Below are positions 24,301-35,030 of a stretch of 64,000 bases of DNA, in pieces. The first letter of the stretch is position 1, and each line of letters opens with the position of its first letter. The notes beneath the pieces are model-generated. The model was not told where the DNA came from, made no database searches, and was given only the letters and a program-made list of their open reading frames with translations. The stretch covers positions 17,713,001 through 17,777,000 of the forward strand of contig CM032128.1 of assembly GCA_018894105.1 (NCBI GenBank), in the 5' to 3' direction. The position numbers were made by a program, and so were the translations under genes. The DNA is from Jacaranda mimosifolia. Taxonomy: Eukaryota > Streptophyta > Magnoliopsida > Lamiales > Bignoniaceae.

Positions 24301-24779
24301 AGGGCGAATTATTTTTTGGTATGACATTTTGTTGAATCTGCAATGGCACGATGCTTTCAATAGTTATGTTGAGATTTGGGGAATTTTTAAGTAATAGAGT
24401 ATGATGAGTGTTACAACATGTTAATAAAGTAAAAGTTATTGCAAGCATTAAGTGAGATAAGATTATTTTGGAATGGCATGGTGCTCCCTTCTCAATATCT
24501 TCATTAGTTCATCTTAAGTAAAGTAAAATTCCTAGTGGAGGGAGATTGTTGTTTTCATGCTCAAGTCAAGCATAGATTAGGTGTTAAAGCGAGAACAAGC
24601 GTATTCATGATTTGAGAGGCTTCATAGCTAATGCATGGCGACGTGCGGAGTTGTCAGACTGAGGGATTTTCCTTGAAATATTTTTTAATTGTTGGTTGTT
24701 GGATTACTTAGGTGTCTTTCCAAGATGGTTTTTAGCAACTGTATTCAGATTAATTGTCACATACTCCCAAAGGGAGCCG

Positions 24780-24985
24780 ATAGTGGAATTTTTCAAGATA
24801 CCCCATACTCGAGAAAGGAATCTTTAGAGGATCTTTCATGACTTCGATAGAAAGGTTTCTCCATAGGAGGAGCCACTTTAGGGCTCTCACAGAATTTTTT
24901 TTTTTTTTTTGTGGAAAGAGCTACTTCAGGACTCCTGTGGAAAGATTGTTCTGTGGAAGGGGTTACTTAAGGACTCCAGCAAAAC
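24780..24985. repeat. ~42 bp minisatellite in element D (about 4 units)
   Basis: Units resemble GAGCCACTTTAGGGCTC..GAAAGG..GTGGAAA, including one with a 15-T run at 24898-24912. It sits at the same place, and with the same unit, as the larger array of element E (51090-51485). Confidence 0.65.
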
Positions 24986-25399
24986 TATTATTTCTGTGAG
25001 TAGTTATTGTGCATCAAGGAGCGGTGAAAGTGTTGAAAACTTCATAATGTAAAAGAATTAACTTTTATTCATGATGTAATTTTTCGTCTAAATCAACGAC
25101 AACTAAAACTTCATTTATTGGATAAAGGGAAAGCAAAAACATTGTAAGGCGCCCGGAGGGACGTATTTACTTGAATTGGGGATGTCTCCTACTCTTACTG
25201 CATGGACTAAGCTATTAATGATGGCATCTCTCTCTTTGGATACTTTCTTAAGTGCAGTTTCATGCTATAAGGATGTCTCCTTGGACTCTAGTCCTTTGCC
25301 AGGTAAGCCTGGGTGATTGCCACTTTCTTCTAGTATAGGTCATTATTGGGGTTATTTCACCTTTGACCCGCGTATTCTCTCAGATGTCCCGAATTAGCT
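24986..25399. other. spacer between minisatellite and gag in element D
   Basis: It is non-coding, or too decayed to read, and aligns with 51481-51900 in element E (AACTTCATAAT, CTTTTATTCAT, GGGGATGTCTCCTACTCTTA and CTGGGTGATTGCCA landmarks). This is where pro-pol would lie in a full element. Confidence 0.6.
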
Positions 25400-27140
25400 T
25401 TTCTATCTCATCCATCTAATTGTGGTATCCTTCATAGTATGGCTTTGGCTATGGTGAAAGTTGCAGTACTTCGATATTTTTTGCCTCTTTAAATTATCTA
25501 TGATCTTTGGGGGCCACTTAAGCAAGCCTTGTTTCTTAGTGATCAAGAGTACTTCTGCTTTTGATATACTCAAGGGAGTGTATTTGAGGTTGTTTGTGAG
25601 ATATCGCATTTTGGTTTGTTAGCGTTGGGCCTTCTTTGCATGAAGTGAGCTTGTTGTCATCCTAAGAGGACGCAGCTTCCTCAATATTTATGTGCTTCTC
25701 CACGTACATCAGGAGCTCGTCCAGGAATAGGTATGCCACTGTTTTGGGGTATCTACTATTGATGAAGAAGTTCTGAAGGAAACACTGCGCCAACATTTTC
25801 CATCTAGTGATGGATGCAACTAGTATTTGGTTGAACAACATCATGGCATGCTTGATGAGTGTGATCTGGAACAACTTGTAAATACACCTCCGCTCTAGTT
25901 GTAGAGACCCATCTTTGCCAAGAAGTTATCTACTTGTTCTTGGGGATCTGTTGTACAATTATACTCTGGTAGTTGAGATATCTTTACCCACAAATGGAGT
26001 ACTTTTACTAAGGTGGCTAGAAAGAATGTATTGCGCCAAATGAGAGTGGCTGCTAAAGAGAGATGTTGGCTTTCTGCTTCTCTATGTGGTTGTGGTTTTG
26101 AGGAATTAATGTGTTTGAATTTCAATACCTACTGGCATATATGTAGGATAGATTCCACCTAGAGTGAAGAGTGTATGTCTCCTTGCTAGGGTAAAAGAGG
26201 AGAAGCGGCATCATGCTCAGAGTTAGATCTTTGCTTGGTTCTTTTCAAGGAGAAAGATGCCCCCCAACTCTGGTGTGAGGATTATTGCAACTCCTAGTGA
26301 TGGTGCTCCTTAGTGTACTAGGAATCTTGAGTAATGCTCTTCAGCATGGTCTTTAGCATCTCCTGTGTCATGGATTGGCTAAGATCTTCAACAGGAGGTA
26401 CGTGCTGCACATGCTTCTCCTCTGGCGCATGTTGTGCATTAAGGACTAGCCCCAACTCCGATCATGGTAGTGCTCTAGGTTGAGCTAAAACGTCAATATA
26501 TAGGAGTGGGAATGGGTTCCTTAGGCATGCATGGGCGAAATCAACACACCTTCTCCATTCCTCATTGGACTTAGGTACTAGCATTATGCAAGCCAGCTAT
26601 GTTGAGTATTGGGGCGATCATATTCCTTTCCTTCTGCTTGCTTCAGCTCATTCACCTCTTCTGTAGAGTCTATTTCTAGGAAAGCTTCTATTCTGTTAGT
26701 AATCAAAGGATCTACATAGTAACTCTCCAGGTTGTTGAGCTTTTCATGTGCTTAACCTTCTCATTCCTTGGACTTCTTCTTTCTGTCTTGAGTTTCAACT
26801 GCTGCGAGGTTTCTTATGCAAGCATCCTCATTTTTTGGTTGTAGCAAACCAGGGTCTTGGCGATCAATTGCTTCAACCATATGTTGGGTTGTAATGGTCT
26901 CTAGGAGGGTTCTCCATGCTAGCTTCTACATGTAAGACTGTTTCTCCAAGAGGAGGAGCCTGCTATGCGGGTATGTCATCGAGTATTTGACCGTACGTTA
27001 ATTGTAGGATCTGACATTGGACTAGGTGGTACTTCTCACTGGTGAATTTCCACATTCTCCGATGCTGGGTTCAATTGATTGCTAGGTTCACGAGCTCTTG
27101 ACCTCATTTACAATCTCAGCATCTCTTCTTCGTCCTTTAA
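25400..27140 (-). pseudogene. gypsy gag of element D, broken
   Basis: Read leftward: LPEYNCTTDPQEQVDNFLAK (about 25975-25915), FQITLIKHAMM, MLAQCFLQNFFINSRYPKTV (about 25790-25735), and KYTPLSISKAEVL with KYCNFHHSQSHTMKDT (25580-25420). These match the capsid helices and the shortened zinc-knuckle (C-x-F-H...H) of Tat-type Gag. The frame is interrupted between blocks and the N-terminal third (26130-27140) is not readable. Gag would have formed the cytoplasmic particle. Confidence 0.8.
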
Positions 27141-27160
27141 GTTTCCCGTAGATAGCGCCA
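27141..27160 (-). other. primer binding site of element D
   Basis: On the - strand TGGCGCTATCTACGGGAAAC follows the LTR end after a few bases. It is close to the TGGCGCCGTCTGTGGGAA site typical of many plant gypsy elements, which is kept almost exactly in elements E and H. Confidence 0.75.
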
Positions 27161-27166
27161 AAATAT

Positions 27167-27479
27167 TGCTGCTCAGAATTGGAGTGAGGTTCTTTTCGAA
27201 AATCAACATAGTATCGATTCTTCTCAAGAACGCGCGCAGAGAGATTTGCTGTTCTCAAGAGTTTTTCCACTCTGAGAAATTTTACGTTGTGCCCCATTTA
27301 TCTTTGGGACTTGGTATTTATAAATTTTAGTCTTGATGGCTCGGGCCTAGTAGTTTTTTTTCTGCTCTCTTGGCTTGTTTTGGGCTCTTTAGTCCATTTA
27401 CTTAGTTAATTGATTTAAGAGTTAATTGGTTATATTTAGTCAAATTACCAAAATGTCCTTAGGTCCATTTTTTATTACA
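27167..27479 (-). repeat. LTR of element D, 5' copy (313 bp)
   Basis: On the - strand it begins TGTAATAAAAAATGGACC and ends GAGCAGCA. A TATAAATACC stretch (27313-27322 region on the + strand as GGTATTTATA) is the probable TATA box. Confidence 0.75.
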
Positions 27480-28236
27480 GCAATGTTAATAGTAGGACAT
27501 TGTATTGGATTATTGATTTTATGTTTTATGTTAATTTTAAAATTTTTATTTTTTATTTATTAGATTTACAATTTAGTGTTTATATTATAATTGATTATTA
27601 TTTTTGTTTAATAATAGACAACCTAATAATATCGGTTAAATTACTACTTCATTACTTTAACTTCTGTCACTTATTAAACAACCAAATAATATATATCACG
27701 TAAACATATTAGTTAATCACTTATAATTTAGATAATTTATTTGACAACGTAATAACATCACTATTTATTAGTTGATCGTTTATATCTTACATCTCTTATT
27801 AGACAATCTAATAACAGTATTAAACTTATTAGATCACTTATAATATTAGACAACCTAATTTGAAGATGCATTTAAAGATCACAAAAACATATAGCTTAGA
27901 AATTAAAATGTGAAGATAATATGAAAATTTGAGATATATATATATATAAATATATATGTAATTTAACTTTAGAATATATTTCTATACTTATAAGTTATAA
28001 ATTAAAATTTATGTATAAATTAGATTACCAGCCAGAAATTAGAACTAAAATATAAATTTAGAATTTAAGAAGAATTTTTGCATAATTAAAGCTTAGAATA
28101 TGTTTTTATATAATTATCAATTATCAATTAGATTTTATAATTTGAATATAAAATTAGAATTTAATATATATATATATATTTTTTACACTTGTCTACTTTT
28201 GGTGCTTACGAATGTTATCATTAATTTACTAGTGTT
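27480..28236. repeat. AT-rich stretch with a diverged ~60 bp tandem repeat
   Basis: Five copies of a TTATTAGACAACCTAATAA-like core occur at about 27609, 27670, 27737, 27795 and 27841. The core is a rough palindrome (TTATTA..TAATAA). The rest is AT-rich with a (TA)n run at 28161-28181. No gene is seen. Confidence 0.5.
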
Positions 28237-28355
28237 TAAATGTTAATCGATTGATTCGATCATTGGTCTTCGGTTGGCCATTTCTTACAGTGTGCTTATT
28301 TTAAGGCAAGTACTTCTTTCTTATTTAATATTTATATTTTTAGAAAATTATTATG
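28237..28355 (+). repeat. left part of a direct repeat interrupted by element H
   Basis: It is about 90% identical by eye to 34598-34725 (GATCATTGGTCTTNGGTTGG, TTTTAAGGCAAGTACTTCTT landmarks). Its continuation lies beyond element H at 34391-34430 and matches 34731-34772, so the second copy shows the locus without H. Confidence 0.8.
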
Positions 28356-28360
28356 TTATG

Positions 28361-29140
28361 TGATGAGGGTGAAATCCGTTGGAGGCGGGTTTAGGTAGTG
28401 ACTTCATAGGGATCGACCTCCCTGGTCAATGTATAAAGGTAGTTGGGCCGAGTCCTGCAATCAAGAGCAAACGTCAGGCTAGCCGAGGTGCCCTCAGCTT
28501 AGGCTCTCCGACGCTCAAGTTAGTATGAGATCGAGCTGATAACGAGCAGCAGAGTGAAGGCTTAAGATATGTAGAATGGCATACCTTTAAGAGGCTGGAA
28601 TGGGGGTATTTATAGCCTTCTCCTAGTGGGGATTTGTCTAAGATGCCCTTAACATGTAAGAAGGATCTTTGTCCTTGCATGAGGGGCATTTGGTCATCTC
28701 CCACTCCTGCACTATTCCATGTGGCCACCTTTCCAGGTTTTAGGAACATAGTAGGACACTATTGACGCACCTCCTCTCTAGTGCAGCAGCATGGGTGGTA
28801 CTGGGGCGGCATGCGCCATTAATGCGAAGGCATGCCGCTTGTCAGCGTATTTAATGCGGCAGAGTTGGTACTGTACCTCGTCGACCTCTTTGGTCGGTAG
28901 AGTGATCGATCTGGTAGTGGGTTGGTACATGGCACATGAGGTGGACTGGTGGTATGGTCGAGCCACCGACTCGCAGTTTTGCATGCGGCCTGGTCGAGTG
29001 CTTGTCTGCCTAGGAACATCGTCGATCAGTGAGGTCAATATAGGTCGATAGCGCCATTAGGCCTGGGTACAAGATGGGCCTGGAGCTGCATCCTTGGGCC
29101 CGCAGTGCTTGGGCCTAGCCTCTTAGGCTAACCCGTATCA
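28361..29140 (-). repeat. LTR of element H, 3' copy (780 bp)
   Basis: On the - strand it runs TGATACGGGTTAGCC to GGATTTCACCCTCATCA. A GTATTTATAG stretch (CTATAAATAC reversed, 28613-28622 region) is a likely TATA box. The two LTRs differ by roughly 7% substitutions in the part compared, plus small indels. The small + and - open frames shared by both LTRs are frame shadows. Confidence 0.9.
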
Positions 29141-29158
29141 TGAGTCCCTCCTACTTCT
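29141..29158 (-). other. purine-rich tract of element H
   Basis: Reversed, AGAAGTAGGAGGGACTCA lies just before the TGATACGG start of the 3' LTR, as a plus-strand primer would. Confidence 0.65.
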
Positions 29159-29349
29159 GAATGTTGAACGAAAGGATCGACGAGAAAGATTGGGGAGTAT
29201 TCTGTTGAGTGGTTACACTGATAGATGAGGGCTTTTGAAAATTGACTAGGGTCTAGCGCATTAAATGAGCGGTTACATCGTGTCGCACGTGCCGCGGGAT
29301 GGCAGTTACAACATTATTACAACCGCTTAGGTTCCCGCGCTCGCGCGCA

Positions 29350-29357
29350 TATAAATA
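29350..29357 (+). promoter_or_regulatory. TATA box for the antisense gene of element H
   Basis: TATAAATA follows a GCGCGC-rich stretch and lies 164 bp before the ATG at 29514, on the strand opposite to gag-pol. Sequence after it (CTTTACCGTC, AGTTCACCAACTCAG) has the look of a plant 5' untranslated region. Confidence 0.5.
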
Positions 29358-29513
29358 GGTGCTGTGAAAACAAGCATTTTTGCTTTACCGTCTTTGCATC
29401 TGGTCAAGTGTATAGCTAATCGCTTTTGCGACTAGCATCTTCTGCTCTTTAGTTCACCAACTCAGTAAGTCCTTTCTTTCCTCCTTCTAAGTATTCTTAG
29501 ATTTATTGTCATA

Positions 29514-29685
29514 ATGCTGCATTTATCTGATTATGAAAGTAGCCATAAGGGGGATAGTAAGGCTATTCACTCTGACAGACCTGGGGGTCCGTCAAAGGGG
29601 TCGAGTAGCTCATCGAACGATAGCTCGAGTGGCGATCGCGGGGGCGATGCTCATCGATATGTACGGAATGAAGAGAGACACCTAT
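29514..29685 (+). pseudogene. N-terminal stub of antisense gene, element H
   Basis: From ATG at 29514 it reads MLHLSDYESSHKGDSKAIHS and a Ser-rich stretch GPSKGSSSSSNDSSSGDRGG, then YVRNE. After about 29685 the same frame is only the reverse of RNase H sequence, so the open frame to 29831 is an artefact of a deletion junction. The Ser/Asp-rich start is typical of such antisense proteins; the conserved domain itself is gone. Confidence 0.55.
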
Positions 29686-31118
29686 TCCGCCTTCTGATGA
29701 GGTTGCTAAACCATCGACATGCAATGTCCATACTGATGAGTTCTCAACGATTTGGTCCGTTAGGTCGAGTCTCTCGGCGAGAAAGTCGGCTAGGACTTAT
29801 GCTTTTATGGCTGTCTGCAGCTGGAATGTGATGTCGAACTCTCTGAGCTCGATGGCCCATATGGTGAGTCAACCTGAAGTGTCAGGTTTCGAGAACACCT
29901 GCTTTAATGGTTGATTCATCAACACCATGATCGTATGGGACTGGAAGTAGGGTCATAACTTTCGTGCTACCGTAACAAGGGCGAGAACAAACTTTTCAAT
30001 CTCGAGATAATTATGTTCAGGCCCGTGCAAAGCCTTACTGCAATAATCACAGGACGGTGAGTCTCATCCCTGGTCAATGCCAATATTGAGCTAATCAATG
30101 CAGTGGATATGGCCAGATAAAGTTGTAGCACTTCTTCCAACTCGGGTTTGGCGAGCATAGGCGGCAAAGATAAGTATTGCTTGAGCTCTTGCAAGGCCTG
30201 GTTGCACTGTTGAGTCCACTGGAACCCTAATTTCTTCGCATTTCTGAGTATTTTGAAAAAAGAGAGGCTCTTGTCGGCCAACCATACAATGAACCTACCG
30301 AGGGCTATGATCCTACTAACCAAGCATTGTACATCTCAAACAATGCGAGGTGGGGTAATGTCCAGAATTACTTGGATCTTATGTGAGTTTGCCTCGATCC
30401 CTCTTTGACTGACCATATACCCAAGGAACTTGCCCCCACGAACTCCAAATGTGCACTTATTGGGGTTGAGCTTCATGTTGAAGGCTCTTAATATGGAAAA
30501 GGTATGGTCGAGGTTGCCGAGGTGGTCTTTGGCCTTCTCGATTTTGACGATCATGTCATCGACGTAGACCTCCATCGATCGCCCGATCTCATTCTTGAAC
30601 ATAAAGTTGACCAATCTTTGGTACATTGCTCCCATATTTTTGAGCCCGAAGGGCATAATCAGAAAGCAATATACTCTATTGGGGACGACGAAAGAGGTCT
30701 TGTGCCTGTCCTCGAGTGCCATAAATATTTGATAATAGCCTTGGAAGGCATCCATCATGCTCAATAATTCACAACCCGCAGTAGGATCTACTAATAAATC
30801 TATACGAAATAAAGGGTAAGGATCCATAGGGCAAGCTTTATTCAAATCAGTGAAATCGTTACACATGCGCCATTGTCCCCCATTCTTGGGGACGAGTACA
30901 ACATTACAAAGCCAAGATGGGTACTGGATTTCTACAATATATCATGTCTCTAAAAGCTTGTGGACCTCCTACTCGTTGATTTGGGACCTCTCAGCATTTA
31001 AAGTTCTTGTCTTTTGCCTTACTGGCTTGTGGGTGGGGTCCATATTGAGTTGATGGACGATGACACTTGGGTCGATTCCTTGGAGGTCGAAAGCTTTCCA
31101 AGCAAACACATCGATGTT
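29686..31118 (-). pseudogene. gypsy reverse transcriptase and partial RNase H, element H
   Basis: Read leftward: VLVPKNGGQWRMCNDFTDLN (about 30900-30845), YPLFRIDLLVD, MMDAFQGYYQI, MPFGLKNMGAMYQRLVN, the catalytic VYVDDMIVK (about 30560), FLGYMVSQRGIE, then the connection (ALGRFIVWLADKSLSFFK) and RNase H start (LTIWAIELREFDITF, WTLHVDGLA). The 176-codon frame 30866-30336 is the longest uninterrupted Pol stretch in the window. Stops occur near 31035, 30990 and 30330. Polymerase residues look intact; RNase H stops after its first strands. Confidence 0.92.
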
Positions 31119-31760
31119 TTACCGAAGGAAATCGACCATGAGGCATTCCAAGCGATTGTCCATATCGCTTCCAACCCAGGTAGTCTTGTCAGGGTTTCCA
31201 GGCTCTAGTGTAATTATTTTGAACTCTCCGACAGGCTCGACTCGGGTGTCTTCCAACTTCCTCTTTTTAGATAAAGGTCCCTCTTGGGGTTTCGCTATAA
31301 GGGCATCCCCCAATGGCTTCAGTTGAGGTCGCTTCTTCTGCTCGTTGGACTCAATGGAAATGGTATAGCAGCACGATGCGTCCTTAAGATTGCACAAAAG
31401 TTCTCCTCCTCCTGCTGGGGTTGGGAACTTAATCTTCATATGGTAAGTAGAGACGATGGCCCTGAAGTTATTTAGGACTGGTCGACCAATGATGACATTG
31501 CAGGGAAATGGAGCGTCGACCACCAAATAGTTGATCATCAAAGTTCTGCTTCGGGGACCTTGTCTAAATGTTATGGAGAGGTTGATAGATCCTTCTGGGA
31601 TGATCTCGGACCCTCCGAATTTGGCTAGCGGTGTTCTGACTGGATCAAACTTTAATTCCCCCAGTTTCATTCTATTCAGTGTGGACAAGAACATGATGTT
31701 CACGGAGCTACCATTGTCGACCAATATCTTTCTAACCTCGAAGTTGGCTATCTAAAGTGT
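31119..31760 (-). pseudogene. gypsy aspartic protease, element H
   Basis: A 201-codon open frame (31724-31119) begins MVDNGSSVNIMFLSTLNRMK; just before it, past the start, lies IANFEVRKIL. VDNGSS stands at the active-site place (D-x-G-S in Tat-type proteases). It goes on with FGGSEIIPEG, PFPCNVIIGRPVLNNFRAIV and STYHMKIKFPTPAG, typical flap and C-terminal strands. It would cut the Gag-Pol precursor. The frame is open, but gag and RT on either side are broken. Confidence 0.88.
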
Positions 31761-33560
31761 TACCACCATGGGGCAGCCTATTTTTCTGTTGACTCCTCTG
31801 TTGTCCATATGGTCGAGGTCAGAGTTGGTGAATGATATTGGCTCTGCGCTGTTTGAGAGCTAAAAAATCGTCTTAACCTTGGCTGATTTGGTAGACTCTA
31901 GCTTTCTCTGAGCCTGCTTCCTTGCAGATCTGGAATCCTCCCTAGTGGGACCTCCCACAATCATGTCAATGACTCCTCAAATGGGCAAGTGGGGCTCTTG
32001 GGCGAGTCTTTTTCCTTTGTCTTCTCTCCTCGGGTTGGCCGACCTTTCTCTACGGAGAGTTCGATCGGTTTTACCCTCTTCGCTTCTGACTTGCTTGTCG
32101 ACATATTTTTTCAGATGGCCCTGCCTGATCAGTCTTTTGATCTCATCATGCCAATTGGAACAATCTTCTGTGTCATGCTATTTTTGCTTATGGAAGTGGC
32201 AGTATTTCTTCGATTTTTTCATGGCTTCCGTATCAGTAAGCTTTTTAGGCCTTTTGAGCAGGTTGTCGTGCTGGATGGCAAATAGCACCTCCTTCCTCGG
32301 AAGGTTGAGCGGATTGTAGTCCTGGAAGTGTTTTATAGGGGATCGACGTCCTTCTTTGACCTGACGGTCGTCTTTCTCCTTGATTTTTCTCTTGTCGACC
32401 TCAAGATTGCCATATTTTAGTTTGTTCATTTCCTTTTGGGTCATGTACCTTTCTATGAGGTCAAGGAGCTCCTCCATCGATCGGGGTTGTTCGCGTACCA
32501 ATGCATTGGTACATTCCTTATGTCTGAGGCCCAAAAATAACACGTCGATCAAGAACTTGATCCTTGAGCTGTTAATCTTCAACACCTCTATGTTGAATTT
32601 GGTAAAAAAGTCTCGAAGGGATTCTCCTTCGTTCTACTTCACCGTGTGCAAATGGGTATGAGGGAGTTTTGCTTTTCTTCTGCTCACAAATTGGTGCAAA
32701 AACTTGTCACACAACTGGTCATACGGGTATATCGACGCCGGTTCCAGTTTCATAAACCAGTCGAGTGCTATCCCCTGGAAGGTGATCACTAGCATCTTGG
32801 CGTGGATGTACTCATTGTGTCATTGCAATTGCATCATGTGCTTGAATTGCATTAGATGTTTGTTGGGGTCGGTCGAGCCATCATATCTGGGCAAGCCGAT
32901 CGGGATCTTGGCATCGACAATAATGCGTTCGTCGATGATATCCTGGATGAAGGGAAAGTCTCTCTCTCTTCGGAACCTCTACGGTACCTTCCGATGGGGA
33001 AACTTTTTTTTGTTTCTCCTCGAGATCTCCTCCAATCGCCGATTCAGCTACTAAACCTAGTGGGATACCTCCTTCCATTCCTCCTTGTCAGCTTGGGATG
33101 CATTTATATTCGTGTGGGGTCTCGAGCGTTTGACCCTACTGCGCTACGGGGCTCGAATAGGTCAAACGCCATGGTCGACAGAATCCGCCACCTCCTCATA
33201 AGGCAAGGGTTGGGCCATTTCTCTTGGAAAACGGCCTAGGCTTACTTCACGCCTTGAAGGTGGCCTTCTGGATTCTAGTTGTTCCAAGTTTTCTCTTGGT
33301 TGTCTCTCCTCTGGTGCCACGGTTGCGGTGTTGCACTTGCTGCCGACTCCAGTGGAGTGGTGTGTCAATTCAAAGCCGCTGAAGGTTGACCAGAAATCTG
33401 TGCCGAAATCTACTCGCTGATGAGCTGCATCAATTGGGCCATGGTCAAGGTGACCACTTGTTCTGGCTAAGTGCTAGACCCTGGGGTGCCCACTTCTTGT
33501 TGAGGTCTAGGAGGGGGAGAGCTGGATCTCCTATTCTCTTCTCTCCCCGAGGGGGCTTAC
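31761..33560 (-). pseudogene. gypsy gag, element H
   Basis: Read leftward: ENLEQLESRRPPSRRE (33300s), FDGSTDPNKHLMQFKHMMQL (about 32880-32825), ITFQGIALDWFMKLEP, FLHQFVSRRKAKLPHTHLHT, NEGESLRDFFTKFNIEVLKI (about 32640-32580), then the 135-codon frame 32585-32178 with LDLIERYMTQKEMNKLK and KKYCHFHKQK at the knuckle. It follows the order of plant Tat-type Gag. Few stops are seen (near 32640 and 32810), so it is fairly young compared with D and E. Confidence 0.9.
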
Positions 33561-33594
33561 CTGGTGTTCACCATTTTCAATAGCGGACTCGTGT

Positions 33595-33616
33595 GTTTCC
33601 CACAGACGGCGCCAAA
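33595..33616 (-). other. primer binding site of element H
   Basis: The - strand reads TTTGGCGCCGTCTGTGGGAA, then AC, directly beside the LTR end at 33617. It is a canonical plant gypsy (Tat-type) primer site. Confidence 0.9.
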
Positions 33617-34385
33617 TGATGAGGGTGAAATCAGCTGGAGGCGGGTTTAGGTAGTGACTTCGTAAGGATCAACCTCCCTGGTCGATGTATGAAGGTAGTT
33701 GGGTTGAGTCCTGCAATTAAGAGCAAACGTCAGGCTAGCCGAGGGCAGCTCTCTGATGCTCAAGTTAGTATGAGGTCGAGCTGATAACGAGCAACAGAGT
33801 AAGGGCTTAAGATATGTAGAATGGCATACCTTTGAGAGGCTGGAATGAAGGTATTTATAGCTTTCTCTTAGTGGGGATTTGTCTGAGATGCCCTTAACAT
33901 ATAGGAAGGATCTTTGTCCTTGCATGAGGGGCATTTGGTCATCTCCCACTCATGCACTATTCCAGGTGGCCACCTTTCCAGGTTTTAGGAACAGAGTAGG
34001 ACACTGTTGACACGTCTCCTCCCTGGTTCGGCAACATGGGTGGTACTGGGGCAGCATGCACCATTAATGCGGAGGCATGCCGCCTGTTATCGCATTTAAT
34101 GCGGCAGAGTTGGTACTGTACCTCGTCGACCTCTTTGGTCGGTAGAGTGATCGACCTGGTAGTGAGTTGGTACACGGCACATGAGGCGCACTGGTGGTAT
34201 GCTCGAGCCACCGACTTACAGTTTTGCATGCGGCCTGGTCGAGTGCTTGTCTGCCGGGGAACACCGTCGATCAGTGAGGTCAATTTGGGTCAATAGTGCC
34301 ATTGGGCCTGGGTGCAAGATAGGCCTGGCGCTACATCCTTGGGCCCGTGGTGCTTGGGCCGAGCCTCTTGGGCTAACCTATATCA
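33617..34385 (-). repeat. LTR of element H, 5' copy (769 bp)
   Basis: It aligns end to end with 28361-29140. A block near 33745 (CGAGGGCAGC) is shorter than in the other LTR. Confidence 0.9.
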
Positions 34386-34390
34386 TTATG

Positions 34391-34769
34391 AATTTAAGCT
34401 GGCATTAACTAGAGAATTTAGATAGAATTGGTGGTTTTAGGAAGAATGATGGGATGGAACATATGAAGCCTTTTCATTTATTATTGTTGTATTAATGGCT
34501 ACATTAATGCATTGGAGTGATAAGGGAATTTGATATGGAATACTTGATTGGTAATGTTTGAATGACACTACTTTTTCTTTTTTAAAAAAGAATCTTGAAT
34601 TGTTATATTGTGCTTAATAGATTGATTTGATCATTGGTCTTTGGTTGGTCATTTCTTACAATGTGCTTATTTTAAGGCAAGTACTTCTTTTTTATTTAAT
34701 ATTTATATTTTTAGGAAATTATTCTGTTTATAAATTTGAACATGCATTAACTAGAGAATTTAGATAGAA
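34391..34769 (+). repeat. right part of interrupted repeat and its uninterrupted second copy
   Basis: CATTAACTAGAGAATTTAGA occurs at 34402 and again at 34745. The second copy is joined directly to the GATCATTGGTC...AAGTACTTC block (34620-34690), while the first is separated from it by element H. Between the copies lies about 190 bp of unremarkable AT-rich sequence. Confidence 0.75.
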
Positions 34770-35030
34770 TTTAGGGGGGACACTGCCCAAAATTTTGGCG
34801 TAATAGTCTTACAGAATTACCTTTAGCTATCCCAAGGGGTAAATTTTTGGATTGTGATATTTTAAGGGGAGACTTTGCCTCAATAGTTATTTGGTGCATT
34901 TGTCTTTGAAAATTACCTTCAATAACCTTTATGAGCTAATATTTTGGATTGTTATATTTTAAGGTGAGACTCTACTCAATAATTCTCTGGTGAAATAATC
35001 TTTCGAAATTACCTTTAATAACTCATAGAG
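34770..35030 (+). repeat. ~96 bp tandem repeat, about 2.5 units
   Basis: Each unit carries AATTACCTT..AATAACC, then TTTTGGATTGTNATATTTTA, AGGNGAGACT and TCAATA.TT...TGGTG. Units start near 34819, 34914 and 35009, preceded by a partial unit with GGGGGACACTGCCCAAAATT. No coding content is recognised. Confidence 0.6.

Larger units (their letters stand above)
21325..27479 (-). mobile_element. Ty3/gypsy element D: gag plus antisense gene, no pol
   Basis: On the - strand: 5' LTR (27479-27167), primer site (27160-27141), gag (about 27100-25400), non-coding spacer with a minisatellite, then a gene on the opposite strand (21783-23650) and the 3' LTR (21661-21325). No reverse transcriptase, RNase H or integrase motif occurs in the 1.7 kb between gag and the antisense gene. 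Element E has the same order and alignable spacer sequence. The primer site and antisense gene suggest the Tat group of plant gypsy elements. The expected 5 bp target duplication was not found. Confidence 0.8.
28361..34385 (-). mobile_element. Ty3/gypsy element H with target duplication TTATG
   Basis: A 6025 bp element with LTRs at 33617-34385 (5') and 28361-29140 (3'), flanked by TTATG at 28356-28360 and 34386-34390. On the - strand the order is primer site, gag, protease, RT, start of RNase H, then a deletion joining RNase H to the start of the + strand antisense gene, purine tract, 3' LTR. RNase H end, integrase and most of the antisense gene are missing. It is the best-defined gypsy insertion in the window. 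Confidence 0.93.

Noticed and set aside
28474..29051. Overlapping 60-90 codon frames on both strands, repeated at 33647-34408
   Set aside because: They lie in the two LTRs of element H and occur twice only because the LTRs are copies. No known protein pattern.
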